A stretch of 64,000 bases of DNA. Origin: Pisaster brevispinus. Taxonomy: Eukaryota; Echinodermata; Asteroidea; Forcipulatida; Asteriidae. The stretch is taken from NCBI GenBank assembly GCA_023634235.1, contig JAMKCF010000011.1, forward strand, positions 2,498,001 through 2,562,000, written 5' to 3'. The notes under the pieces are model-generated. The model searched no databases. It saw only the letters and a program-made list of their open reading frames with translations, and was not told where the DNA came from. The position numbers and the translations under genes were made by a program. Shown in pieces: positions 52,001 to 60,681 of the stretch; position 1 is the first letter of the stretch; every line of letters begins with the position of its first letter.

Positions 52001-54230
52001 GGGATTGTAGTGCATGGCTTGTTGCGTGTCAATTTTTTAAAATGTGACACACATTATTCTCTCAGTCCTGTAGCGATGAAGTATGCCGTCATTACTTGAC
52101 AGCCACTTTCCAGTCGGCTCTTTGGGGTTGTTAGGAATGACTATGACTTTGTGTTGATTTCCCTCCATGTCAGATTTCTCTGAGTAACCTCACAAATGGA
52201 CCACCTCACGCCAACATCAGGCATCATTGAGAAATAGTGAAATGGTGTTAAAAATAAAGAAAACAGACACATTAGCCACGATAACAATACGATATGATGT
52301 CTTAAAACATTCTGCATGTGTTGTCTGAAAGTTCTCATACTCATCTGTTTGATGAGTGAATAAACCCCCCACCCCCCAATGTATCTCTGTCTGATGGCAT
52401 TTTCCCTAAATATTTTGTTAAGAAAAGTTGATAGTATTGAGAAGTATTGAGAACTTTGTTTAAAAGATCTTTTACTCATCTTTTTGATGAGTGAATAACC
52501 CAGGTTTTTGTGGAGGGGGGGGGGTGGTTGACAAGAAGTGCCTGGATTTTGCATGGAGCACACTAATTTTTATAGTATTACTTACGAATGTATAAAGTAC
52601 AGTCATACTTTCAAATGGTTTTAGAACCATGTGGTTATAACGAGTGCAATAATATTCATTTTTAGTACTATTTGTATATTGTTTTGTAGAGTGTTCACTC
52701 ATAAGCATAGGAGATCCCGTGGACCATCACTATGGCAACACATTCTGGGGATCCTGGATGCAGGATACCGCCCCAGATCCACCGAACCCTGACATGATAT
52801 GGGTCACTAAACACATAGTTGGAGATGTGGTTTATGGTAAGCATTATCACAAAATACCATTCTGTCTCTTTACATCTCGTTCTTTTTGTCATCTTTTTCA
52901 TTTACTTGTTTAGTTTTTAGATTAACTTTTAGTCAATCAATCAATCAATCAATCAATCATGCAATCTCCTTAAACAAGAGGGCTTTCAGAAGTGTCTAAA
53001 ATGAGTTGACGGATGTTGTGTTCCTGATGTGATTTGGAAGTTTATTCCAGAGTTTGGGTCCATAGACTGAGAAGGCTCTTTCTTGGCACAACAAATTATA
53101 GTGAGCAGGAGCTATTAGATCGAATTTGTCTCTGTCTAGCACCATGTGTAATAGCGCTTGTAGTGTAATAGCGCTGCACAATGCTGTCACTTTTGCTCAA
53201 AATATCCGGCTGTCAGACAAACTTTACACCAACTTACGCGATCACTGTATCATCAATTCCCCAAAATGCACTAGTGGTACAGTCGGTACACGCAAGTAAA
53301 TGTAAAACTTGGACGTGTGTAAAGAGACTGTTTGTATATTCTATGTTTGTGTTTTGAGAAATGACCGGATACAAATTAATAATAATAATACTATTGAACT
53401 TAATTTGGTTTTTAGCCTTTTTTATAATGTAATTTTTTTATATTTTTGCAAAGTAGTTAAATAGTCAATCATGTCCAACATGTTTGCATGATCTCCAGGG
53501 AATAATCGTTGACGCCTTCCACATTAAGCTCTTTTCCTGTTTTCGTCTTTTCTGCTGGCTTCTGTACCCATTATAACTCTTCTTTTTTTTCTTTTTTTTT
53601 AACACAGAGTACAGTAACATGGATTCCATGAAATCCAACAGATACTCAAAGTACTACCGTCTTTCCTATTTTTGGGCCGGCACCGGCCACGTTGTCTACA
53701 ACAATGCCCTATACTTCCACACCGGTGGCTCAGCAGAGATTGTGCGCTTTGATTTCACCACCGAGACCATCACAGCACGTAACTCCATCCCAGCTGCCGT
53801 TTACCAGCCACAGAATGGGATCGGGTACCTGTACGACTCGGACTACACCTATCTGGACCTCGCCATCGATGACAATGGATTATGGGTCATATACAAGACG
53901 GTCGAGCATGATCAGAATCTTGTCGTGTCCAGACTCAATCTAGTGAATCTTTCGGTTTTTGAAACGATCGTTTCGGAGCATCCTCAAAGTTCGTCAGGCG
54001 ATGCCTTCATTATTTGCGGTGTATTCTACACCACAAAGAGCTCGAAAAACCGCCACTCCACTGTAGACTTTGCAGTGAATTTATTCACAGGGGAAGTGCT
54101 ACTTGATACGGACATACCCTACGAGAACTCGAAGTCAAAATCCACCATGATGTCATTCAATCCACGGAAACAGTTGATTTATGCTTGGGATAAGGGAAAA
54201 ATGATTACATATAGTATCAGTGTTAACTGA
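34052..54230 (+). CDS. Colmedin: type II membrane collagen with olfactomedin domain (gliomedin/UNC-122-like)
   Basis: Exons: 34052-34498, 40011-40062, 41692-41820, 43173-43592, 48452-49195, 49676-49768, 50473-50514, 51271-51342, 52690-52836 and 53608-54230 (TGA). They total 2,769 nt, 922 aa, and all internal junctions after exon 2 are phase 1. A short cytosolic N-terminus is followed by one membrane span (~18-41), predicted type II. Gly-X-Y tracts lie at ~167-196 (10 triplets), ~229-330 and ~373-627, the last with one NGTTQN interruption. CxC pairs (NCTC, RCLC) end the first two tracts, suiting disulfide linkage of trimers. A proline-rich linker (643-666) leads to the olfactomedin domain (~667-922): CSLISIGDPV, YGNTFWGSWMQD, IWVT, the second Cys in IICGVFY and a final YAWDKGKMITYSI. 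The family acts in matrix and neuromuscular or node adhesion. The exact orthologue is uncertain. Confidence 0.92.
36240..36320 (-). repeat. Dispersed repeat, copy 2 (reverse of 4385-4455)
   Basis: GCCTGAGGAAACCTGTAAAC, AAGGGTGCTTGCTACGTAA and GGGGTTAACCCCTACCC are the reverse complement of blocks in RPL17 intron 2. Confidence 0.65.
36365..36650. mobile_element. Two SINE copies in inverted orientation
   Basis: On the plus strand (about 36480-36650): B-box-like GGTTCAAATCCCACCC, GAGTAATATGCCTG, a T-run, TCACAGGACTTGGGAA and AGTGCTTATGGG. On the minus strand (about 36365-36445) the same order is seen: GAATTCCACCCGAGTAATAT, then CCTAGGACTCAGGGCAAGTA. Related copies are at 39840, 42797 and 58008. 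They lie in the first colmedin intron. Confidence 0.7.
36940..37075 (+). repeat. Dispersed 'GGTCGAAACGTGAGG' repeat, copy 1
   Basis: AGGGTCGAAACGTGAGGCCA, AACCATTTTTTGC and AAGTTAGTTGG recur, with changes, near 38745 and 49983, and the cassette reappears inverted near 54800. Each copy is preceded by GAGAAAGA-type text. Outer limits are approximate. Confidence 0.55.
37680..38133 (+). repeat. Minisatellite, about seven units of ~68 bp
   Basis: Unit: GGATTTGAAACTTTGCATGG, TGGAGATACAATCTAGTA, AGGTTTGCAGTAACACCATG and TACGTGGGTA, with unit-length variation in the later copies. The long minus-strand open frame across it is only translated repeat. It lies in colmedin intron 1. Confidence 0.95.
38243..38357. 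repeat. TTTA/ATTT low-complexity tract ending in G run
   Basis: An almost pure T/A stretch of TTTATTTA units, followed by a run of G at 38357-38366. Confidence 0.9.
38745..38822 (+). repeat. Dispersed 'GGTCGAAACGTGAGG' repeat, copy 2
   Basis: AGGGTCAGAACGTGAG, ACCTTTTGCATTTAGAC and AAGTTGGTTAGTAGTTTGCA align with the copy at 36940 in the same order. Confidence 0.5.
39840..39965 (-). mobile_element. SINE copy, diverged
   Basis: On the minus strand: B-box-like GGGGTTCGAACCCCTCCC, GAGTATAAAG, a T-run, then CAGAAAGCACTGAGTTCACA and GTGCCTAT. The order is the same as in the SINE copies at 36.5, 42.8 and 58.0 kb. It ends about 45 bp before colmedin exon 2. Confidence 0.55.
40093..40235. mobile_element. 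MITE family C, copy 2
   Basis: Ends GGGCTCGATTTCACAAAGC and CTTTGTGAAGTCGAGCCC are inverted repeats; the interior matches 26955-27102 closely. It lies 30 bp after colmedin exon 2. Confidence 0.85.
42797..42915 (+). mobile_element. SINE 3' part
   Basis: AAATCGCACCTGAGTAATAA, TGCCTGTGG, T-run, TTCACAGGACTTAGGAAAGT, CATCGGTCTAAGG and an A-rich tail, as in the copies near 36.5 and 58.0 kb. The tRNA-like head is missing. Confidence 0.6.
43806..44073 (+). pseudogene. Decayed collagen exon inside colmedin intron 4
   Basis: An acceptor-like TAG and a strong GTGAGT donor bound 268 nt. A Gly-X-Y frame here runs through GQPGPAGPVGPKGQDGELGP and resumes after a TAA stop (43956-43958). A later triplet has Ala where Gly belongs (GEI-APQ). 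The length is not a multiple of three, so phase-1 entry does not match its collagen frame. Flanking exons 4 and 5 join cleanly in phase 1 without it, so it is probably skipped. Confidence 0.75.
44300..44400. mobile_element. MITE family C, diverged fragment
   Basis: On the minus strand it reads CATCTCGTTTTGCTTAGCAATTAAGATG-like text in two blocks, with ACCACAGTGGTG replacing ACCATAGTG; about half of the element is recognisable. Confidence 0.45.
44492..44553 (+). pseudogene. Second collagen-exon remnant
   Basis: After an AG the frame reads GVDGDSGLQGLI, then R where Gly belongs, then FPGLKGDM. There is no good donor. It probably shares the fate of the decayed exon 400 bp upstream. Confidence 0.5.
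44864..44897. repeat. Perfect hairpin, 13-bp stem and 8-nt loop
   Basis: CTGAGAAAGGCTT pairs with AAGCCTTTCTCAG. A similar hairpin with a 14-bp stem is at 54833-54868; both contain GAGAAAG, so both may derive from the same dispersed repeat. Confidence 0.85.
45760..45813 (+). mobile_element. tRNA-like foldback element, 3' fragment
   Basis: GGTCATTGGTTCAAATCCCG, CTCTAGTCAAG, a T-run and CTTTGTTCAACCCC match the right halves of the elements at 8301 and 11596. The left half is gone. Confidence 0.65.
46065..46562 (+). repeat. Diverged tandem duplication, ~260-bp period
   Basis: The two halves share in order GTCATAAAAGTT, TATCATT-ATACCTCTAC, CCATCAATTGA, TAGTAA-CAA and AATTTTCCTGACAAAAA/AATTTCCCAGACAAAAA blocks. 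Confidence 0.7.
47036..47306. mobile_element. MITE with ~60-bp inverted ends
   Basis: ACTGCCGAATTCTGCAC at the left and, reading inwards from the right end, ACTGCCCAATTCTGCGC. The match continues through GAGAT, CTATTCTTC, ACAGGGCAAG and GCCG. There is no coding capacity. Confidence 0.8.
47755..47846. repeat. Near-perfect 92-nt hairpin with CTCF-like arms
   Basis: CTAGGTGGCAGCAGACTTA then CAGGTAAAT at the left pairs with its reverse complement at the right, with one mismatch and a 1-2 nt bulge. CACTAGGTGGCAG resembles the CTCF core, so each arm carries one inverted site. It lies in colmedin intron 4. Confidence 0.85.
49983..50080 (+). repeat. Dispersed 'GGTCGAAACGTGAGG' repeat, copy 3
   Basis: TTTGAGAAAGACTCTGCTAG is followed by GGTCAAAATGTCAGG, ACTTTTTGCATACCATTGG and TTGGTTGGTGAGCAGTCTGC. 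GACTC/GGGTC could form a short stem like stem II of a hammerhead. It lies in colmedin intron 6. Confidence 0.5.
52933..52959 (+). repeat. (TCAA)n microsatellite
   Basis: Six to seven perfect TCAA units in colmedin intron 9. Confidence 0.95.
52980..53190 (-). mobile_element. LINE fragment, C-terminal tail of ORF2
   Basis: On the minus strand the frame contains RAFSVYGPKLWNKLPNHIR followed by NSF, the R-x-FSVxGPxLWNxLPxxIR motif typical of the end of non-LTR retrotransposon ORF2. It is truncated and in the last colmedin intron. Confidence 0.75.
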
Positions 54231-54799
54231 TCAACAGGAGATTTACATTCAAGAATTTATATTCAACTGAATTTTCCCGATTGAGAACAATTATTTTCCT
54301 CGTTGGGAGAAGAGGGCTCCAATCAGAGATCAATTATATCCTAATTAGGGTAGTTTTGATAGACAGTTAGTATAGGTTCTTATTTCATTGTGAAAGGAGA
54401 GCTTAAAACTATATCCCCAGTGGGGTAGTTTGAGTGACAATTAATCTATAATCACAGTAGATGTTTTTGGCACCCAGGTTTCCCAAGTGTCATTGATATA
54501 TCCACAATGGGAGATATAAGTGGCTGAATATGTATCTCAATTTGGATAATTTGGGTGGCATTGACCCTATGATGAGCAACAGAGTTGTGTTTGTAAAGTT
54601 GAAGATTTAAGTCTTCACTCGTTGAAACTATTACATCCCACCGGATCGTGCCAAAATTGATCTTTTAACTGCTTTTAATTGTAGTCTGTGATATAGTGTA
54701 GGAAAATGAGACCTAAAAATGAAAAAAATTTAGAAAGAGGTAAAAAGCTGTTGCAAAGTGCTTCCCAATCCAAATAAACTGTGGTGTAGATGCAACAAC

Positions 54800-54870
54800 T
54801 GTTAATGGCCTCACGTTTCTACCAGAGCTTTGGCCTCTGAGAAAGAGTGCAACGTCTTTCTCAGAGGCTT
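54800..54870 (-). repeat. Dispersed repeat copy 4 with perfect hairpin
   Basis: On the minus strand GTAGAAACGTGAGGCCATTA matches the 'GAAACGTGAGGCCA' cassette. At 54833-54868 GCCTCTGAGAAAGA and its exact reverse complement form a 14-bp stem with an 8-nt loop. Confidence 0.6.
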
Positions 54871-55967
54871 AACATTTTAAATTGCCACTACAAATTATCT
54901 GACAAGCTATGTTTTCTATCTGACAAAGTCAAAGTTTATCGTTGGAATGTGTCACTTTTCTCAAATTTCACTAAACTTTAGTGGTATTTGCATCCTAAGG
55001 TAATGGGCTCCACCGAAGAGCTCAAATTACGGTCCTAAAAGAATTGAAAAATGCAATAATATTTACCCTCTTTTTATTGGAGCAGGTCTCGAAGGTTTTA
55101 AAAATGTTAGGCCCACTTAGCTTTTTCTCCCCAAAATAATTGTACTTTGAAATGAAGACATGGTTCCAACGTTGTATTAAAAATACTCATAAGAATTTCA
55201 TTTGTACTACATTAATTATAATTAATACATGTACAATTATCATACAGAAATTTGAAATATAGCAAGCAAGTGTATTAACCTTTTGTTAATAATCTACATA
55301 TTTTAAAGGGTATGCATAACATTGGTAAGATGAAAATATAGCTATTTACAGATTTACACATATACCTTACATGATGTACAGATGGTCATGGTGGAAAACT
55401 TCCCTATAAATATTTTGGACTGAAATACTATAGTTTTCAAAAAATGAGTCAAACAAAGAGGTTTTTATCTGGAGAGTCCGAAATCCAATATTTGAAAACA
55501 GTGGAAACAATAATAATTTTCATATTTTCTTGTGACTCCAATGAGTGATTGAACTTGTAAACTTTCACAGGTTTGTTACTTCATGTATATATGTTTCGAA
55601 AATTACCATTGATGTAGGCCTTGTGCTTGAAACACCAAGTAAGTTTGTTAAAATGACTCGTAGATTTATTTAAGAGAAATTGTTTAGCCCCTTTATAATC
55701 CACCTTATATTATTTTTAAACTTAAAATGCAGGGTTTGTACAATTGTTTTGTTTATTCTTTAAAATGTGTGACAGTTGAATATAGTTTTTACTTTTTCCA
55801 AGTTTTGTAATTTGGGAATAAAACTTGAAATCTGACAGGTTGAAATTTTTAAAAAGGAATCACGGTGCTACTGTAAATTAATACATTTTTATCCACCTCC
55901 TTCACATTATTCTAAATATCAAACTGTTGTAAGAGGTTTTTATTTGATAAAAAGTGGCTTCAACCAG

Positions 55968-56151
55968 AGCCAGATTTCATTGAGTTGCTTAAGCAGATAA
56001 TGGTGCTGAACATGTTCTGCTTAGAAAAACTTAAGCAGGAAACTGGTTGCAAATGGTATATGACATTATGGTAACCTTTTTCTGTTAACCATTATTGTTT
56101 TGTGCTTTGCTTATTGTTGGTGCTTCAGCAGCTCTATGAAATTTGGCCCTA
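55968..56151. mobile_element. MITE family D, copy 2
   Basis: Left GAGCCAGATTTCATTGAG and right TCTATGAAATTTGGCCCT form imperfect inverted ends; GCTTAAGCA on the left pairs loosely with TGCTTCAGCA on the right. Related to 31852-32032. Confidence 0.65.
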
Positions 56152-56445
56152 ATTGGGTTCGATGTAAAGCTTCTGTACACTGTTTCAGTTCTCTAGGATC
56201 CAATGACTGAGAACCTCCATTTAATATTGTAAATAAATAGTTCAATTGTTTTCATCTGAATAACATAAATAAGAAAGCTTTATACACTGTGACTGTGATC
56301 TGCAATTGTAAAGGATCAGAATCTTTTAAAAGAAATGTATCAATTCCAAATTTACCAATAAGTGATAGTTCCCTTGAGGGCGCTTGCTCATTGTACCAAT
56401 ACATATTTAATGAGTTGTTTTAACAATCACATATTAAAGTCTTTA

Positions 56446-56680
56446 CACTCTAAAAACTCCTGGGTCAAAATCGATCCCAGATTCCGGATCACAGGGGGCT
56501 TGACTCATTTCTGGGTTAGTTATGACCAGGAATTTGTGTGAAGTTGACCCAAAACTGGTTGAAACTGGCGCAGAATCCGAGTCAAAAATCCCAATTTCAG
56601 TTTCCGGGTTAGCCTGACCCATTTCTGGGTCAGGCCCCTGGGGACAGGGAATCTGGGTCAATTTTGACCCAATCAGAGTG
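56446..56680. mobile_element. MITE with CACTCT ends and TA target duplication
   Basis: TA precedes and follows the element. Left CACTCT, then GGGTCAAAATCGATCCCAGA; the right end in reverse complement gives CACTCT, then GGGTCAAAATTGACCCAGA. Internal GACCCATTTCTGGGTCA-type palindromes repeat the same words. Confidence 0.8.
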
Positions 56681-58007
56681 TACATGGATCCGCTTTTCAT
56701 GTTTAAGTCACACAACTTGATAACACCTTTAAGCTAAAGCTGGTAACGTATCTTAAAATGTGTTTCCAATCTTCGCCCCCTTTTCTGAAAAATTACAAGT
56801 GAGATGGGAAAAACACAAAAATGCCCTGAAGTAAATTTGTCTACCTAAATATTATAGCCTTTGTTTTTCTACAAAAAAGGGATTTCAATTCCTAAGATAA
56901 CTGTCCATAAAGGAGTAAAACGCATTTACTTTAAAACCAAATTATTTGAAGGTTTTTATGCCCCATAAAACCAATGATACACCATCCCTGAAAGGAACTG
57001 AACAATTAAGTTCTACCTTCCACACAGAAGTAAACATCATTCAGTGCTTTTAAGTTTATGCTTCACACATAACCCACCCACCAGAAAAGAGAGCTTCTAA
57101 AATTCAATTTCCTAAATGTGCTCTGAATTTCCTGAAGCTTCTGTAGAACTTTGTTATCAGACTTGCACCCACAAGGTGACATCAGCCCCCAATTTCTAAA
57201 GAGCAATTATAGTGAAAAATATATTTTGTTAGTAAAATTAGTGATTGCTTTTCTCAGCCATCAGACTGAACTTGTGATGAGATGATTTTTTCAATCTAAA
57301 AGTTGTAAGGAGAAATGTTTTTTTCTAAAGGTTAGTCATTTCCCCAGATTAAGTGCCTATATGATGACAACCAGTTCTGAAAGTTACAGAAACGGAAATT
57401 TAAGCTTTCAAAAGCTAATTTTTCAGGAACGGATTTCGTGTCAATGTTTTTAATGACTATGCAGTTTATAAACAAAACCAACTCTGCTTATTTTTATAAA
57501 TATTTGTTTTAGTAAAAATGAACTTGTCTTCCTTCAGAATAAAGAATACTTCATAGTATAGTACACCATCAGTATAATTATAATGTCATGTATAGTTTAG
57601 TTTCTACCAAATATAAACACATAGATTTTTTTAATCAATATAGTTTTGTAGATAAAATACAAGATATTTTAAAATAAATATAAAGGTGAAATACATGTAC
57701 CTAATTCTTCTGTTCATTTGTCTCTAAAAGGGTGTTCGGTGTTTTTTTTACTTGTTGGGAGTGGGATGTTCATTTGTTTATTTTTTTCTAGTAGATTTTT
57801 TTATATATTTCATCCCTTCCAGTTAAAAACAGAATCAATTTGACAAATCCAGTGCTTTTTGTTATAAACGGTTTTAAAAAACAAATCTGTTATAAAAACT
57901 GCTGCTCCTAACTCTACTTTGCAGCAGTTAATGAATGAGATGGACACAATTTTATCAGACCTAAACTTTACTTGGTGAAAGGAGATTACATCACACAATG
58001 CAGATAT

Positions 58008-58150
58008 GCAAAGGACCGGGTTCGAATCCCACCCAAGTAGTATGCATGTGATTCCCCCCCCCCCCCCCCGTTCCTTAGATGTGGGAAAACATAGTACAAT
58101 GCCCATCACGCATCGGTGTAGGGCAAAAAACAAATAATAATAATAACAAC
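58008..58150 (+). mobile_element. SINE with B box and A-rich tail
   Basis: GGGTTCGAATCCCACCC B box, AAGTAGTATGCATGTGATT, a C run, GTTCCTTAGATGTGGGAAAA, GCATCGGTGTAGGGC and a CAAATAATAATAATAA tail. The body matches the SINE copies in the colmedin introns. Confidence 0.7.
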
Positions 58151-59011
58151 ACATTATGTTTACTGCAAATCATAGCCAATGAAATTGGTTTCAGAGTACA
58201 ATTTATTTTTGTAAAATTTAATTTCTTGAGATCTTAATTTTAAAAATCATTTTTTAAATAAAAAATCTCTTGTCAACAAAAGCTGTTTGAACTCCCCACA
58301 AAACCCGAAGCTACCAACGGACAAGAAGAATATATTACAAATGCATTTTTTTTAAAGTTTCATTTAACAAAACTGATGCGCTTAAGACGGTCTTGGGTGT
58401 TCCAATGAAACAATTTCCCCAACCCATGCATTGAATTTATCGACTTGACTTAATAAAAACCAGCGTTTTTGTACACTGCCCTCTTGTGGTCCATTTTGTG
58501 AATACATGTAGCTGGAAGATTCCCGTCCATTGATTTGACGATATAAATAGATGGTTAGAGTAACTGGGGTGTCCATAAACACTGGTAGTTTGTAGAATTC
58601 ACAAAGAAAACAAAACTACTTCGGTCCTTGCTTTAGAAGAAAAGATTGTCAGTAATACAGAGTTAAACTTTGACTGAAAGGAAAACAACAAGCTTTACAC
58701 TTGTATGTTTATTTATGTATTCATTTATTCACTTTTAAAATAGAAAAACAGGCAAGAGATTACTTTATCCTCACCCATTAGATAGGCCCATAGTCTTAAA
58801 CAGTTATTGTTTAAAAAAAATAACAATGACTGAAAGTTCCATTTGATTGAATTCGGTTTATTTCTAGCAATTGTAAAATAAATATTGAATTTTAGAAGAT
58901 AAAATTGGAAAAAAAAAGTTGTTAAATTAGTGGGGGAAATGTAGAGTGCAAGCCGATTTACTTGCAAAAAGTTTGCGGTATGTTTCAGAGACAGGAACAA
59001 CCACTTTAACT

Positions 59012-59123
59012 GGGGTGCGTTTTCGCGGCTGTAACCAATAACTGTTTCGGTCTTTGGCCGGTGATTAACCAATGGCCAATTCAACCGAAACAGTTATTGG
59101 TTACGACTGCGAAAATGCACCCC
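59012..59123. mobile_element. Foldback MITE with ~40-bp arms
   Basis: GGGGTGCGTTTTCGCGGCTG and TAACCAATAACTGTTTCGG on the left pair with the right arm (reverse complement GGGGTGCATTTTCGCAGTCG, then TAACCAATAACTGTTTCGG). Confidence 0.85.
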
Positions 59124-60084
59124 TGGTGCCGGGTCAGAATGCACCTTTCGGGGTGCCTTGAATTTATCCTATGCCAACGGCTGGAGAGGACGTCTAGCGG
59201 ACTGTGCCATTTTGGTACAAGGGGTGTTCCTCCAGTAGTAGTGCGTGTGTTTACATTGCTCAGCGTGTACTCTGCATGCTTGCACAGCAGATAGTTCTAT
59301 AGTGCGACTGGTGGGTGCCAAGTGGTGGAAGCTCTGGTGTTTTGCGCTCTGTCTGTTGCTAGTCATTTTCATAGCATGCAGTCTGAAAATCGAGGTGAGA
59401 TTATCATGATCTCAGGTTAGTGATCTTACTAGGCAATATTCAGTCAAGTGGTTTTTTTCCATCGTTTCAGCAAACCACTTGTTGGACATTCACCATCCAT
59501 CAGAGTTTTCTCTTGGATTCAGCAAAAGCAAGAGTGGTTCACTTCGCGATCGGATTGACTCCAACGACCTCCGCCGTACAATGCGCCCTGTGTACCGTTG
59601 ACTGTTTAGGCCGCGTACAGGATCGACAGCAATCTGAGTTTGACACGTACACACCGTGTCAAGGTTTCCAACATCCAAGTCTACACAGACGGTACTTGCA
59701 ATATAAAACCACTTGTTTGTGACATGTGCTGATGTGTGTGTTGTCCTTGATTAACGTTGATGAAGGGTTGTTGAAGCAATCTACAGTACCACATGATCAT
59801 CCGCATTTTTCACATTCCATCCACGCCCTGTACACGAAAAAACAGGACAAGCATAGCTTCTTCATAGCATAGCCCATCTTAAATTAACAGATCATTCATT
59901 ATTTTAATGGATTGTGACTTTTATCACTAATCTACCCTTCATTGAATTGAGGTAGTTCATTTTGTGCAAAGTTGTCTGCAAATGGTCTGACTTGTTTTGG
60001 AAAAAAGCCACTAGTTGTTGGTGAAATCATTCAGTGTTGATGTATATCACCATATCAACGATACCGCAACCCCAATCTGAAATA

Positions 60085-60426
60085 ATGACGTCCTCAGGTC
60101 CACCCTCCCTCGAGGCCCTAGAGCGTACCATGGAGCAATCAGGCCTCATCCTCACCAAGAAGAACATTGCAGAGGAAGAGTCTTTTGTCGTTGAGCTCCA
60201 TGAAGTCTTCAACGTGGGTTACCTAACCCTACATCCCTTGCTCGCTCTCCCTGTGAGCTGGGCTGCAGCGAAGCTACACCCAGCGCCCAACAGACCTCTG
60301 AACACTGATCTGTTTGATGAGCCGGATGAGGTGCTTGATATCGCTGCTGTCGTTGCTTTCCCCAAGGCAGTGGAGAAACTGCAGATTCCTGCTCAGTTAG
60401 AAGTGTTCAGATGCAGTAGAATATCG
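60085..60426 (+). CDS. First recognisable exon of an unidentified protein (partial)
   Basis: 114 codons from ATG 60085 to a GTAAGA donor, closing in phase 0; an in-frame ATG at 60040 would add 15 residues. The composition is clearly coding: GC-rich third positions and an acidic and leucine-rich protein with no low complexity. Motifs seen are LEALERTMEQSGLILTKKN, FVVELHEVFN, LFDEPDEVLDIAA and KLQIPAQLEVFRCSRIS. I do not recognise the family, and no signal peptide or membrane span stands out. Later exons were not found before 64000. Reading past the donor enters a MITE, so the longer open frame there is not real. Confidence 0.65.
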
Positions 60427-60488
60427 GTAAGATATTTTTCATATTTTTGTTACAAATATCACAATCAATGCAAAAGTGGTCAGCGCTC

Positions 60489-60681
60489 TCCCTTAACAGT
60501 GGTCCGCCAGTTAAAACACCTGAGGACCAGTCAAACTTCACTCTAAAGTGGTCCGGCTGGCTAGTTCAGTATTGAAAAGCATCCCTAGTGAATATAAAGT
60601 ATGGACTAGTGAAAAAGCTGACGGACTAGTGAAATTACAAGCTAACTGGTCATGCTGGTTGGCACTGAAAAAGTTAAGGGA
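60489..60681 (+). mobile_element. MITE family A, copy 3 (best preserved)
   Basis: Ends TCCCTTAAC and GTTAAGGGA are inverted repeats. Inside are CAGTGGTCCGCCAG, GAGGACCAGTCAAA, GTGGTCCGGCTGGCTAGTTC, ATGGACTAGTGAAAAAGCTG and ACGGACTAGTGAAA blocks. It begins 60 bp after the donor of the unidentified exon. Confidence 0.8.

Larger units (their letters stand above)
54231..60039. other. 3' flank of colmedin and intergenic DNA
   Basis: No protein-coding gene recognised. AATAAA motifs occur near 54775, 55818 and 56231; any of them could end the colmedin mRNA. The rest is AT-rich sequence with the MITEs, SINE and foldback elements listed. A possible CTCF-like CCACAAGAGGGCAGTG lies on the minus strand near 58477. 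The GC-richer 59.15-59.75 kb stretch could be the promoter area of the next gene. Confidence 0.5.

Noticed and set aside
56443..56715. 90-codon minus-strand frame with repeated DP-EM motifs
   Set aside because: It lies within a MITE; the repeats reflect the element's internal palindromes.
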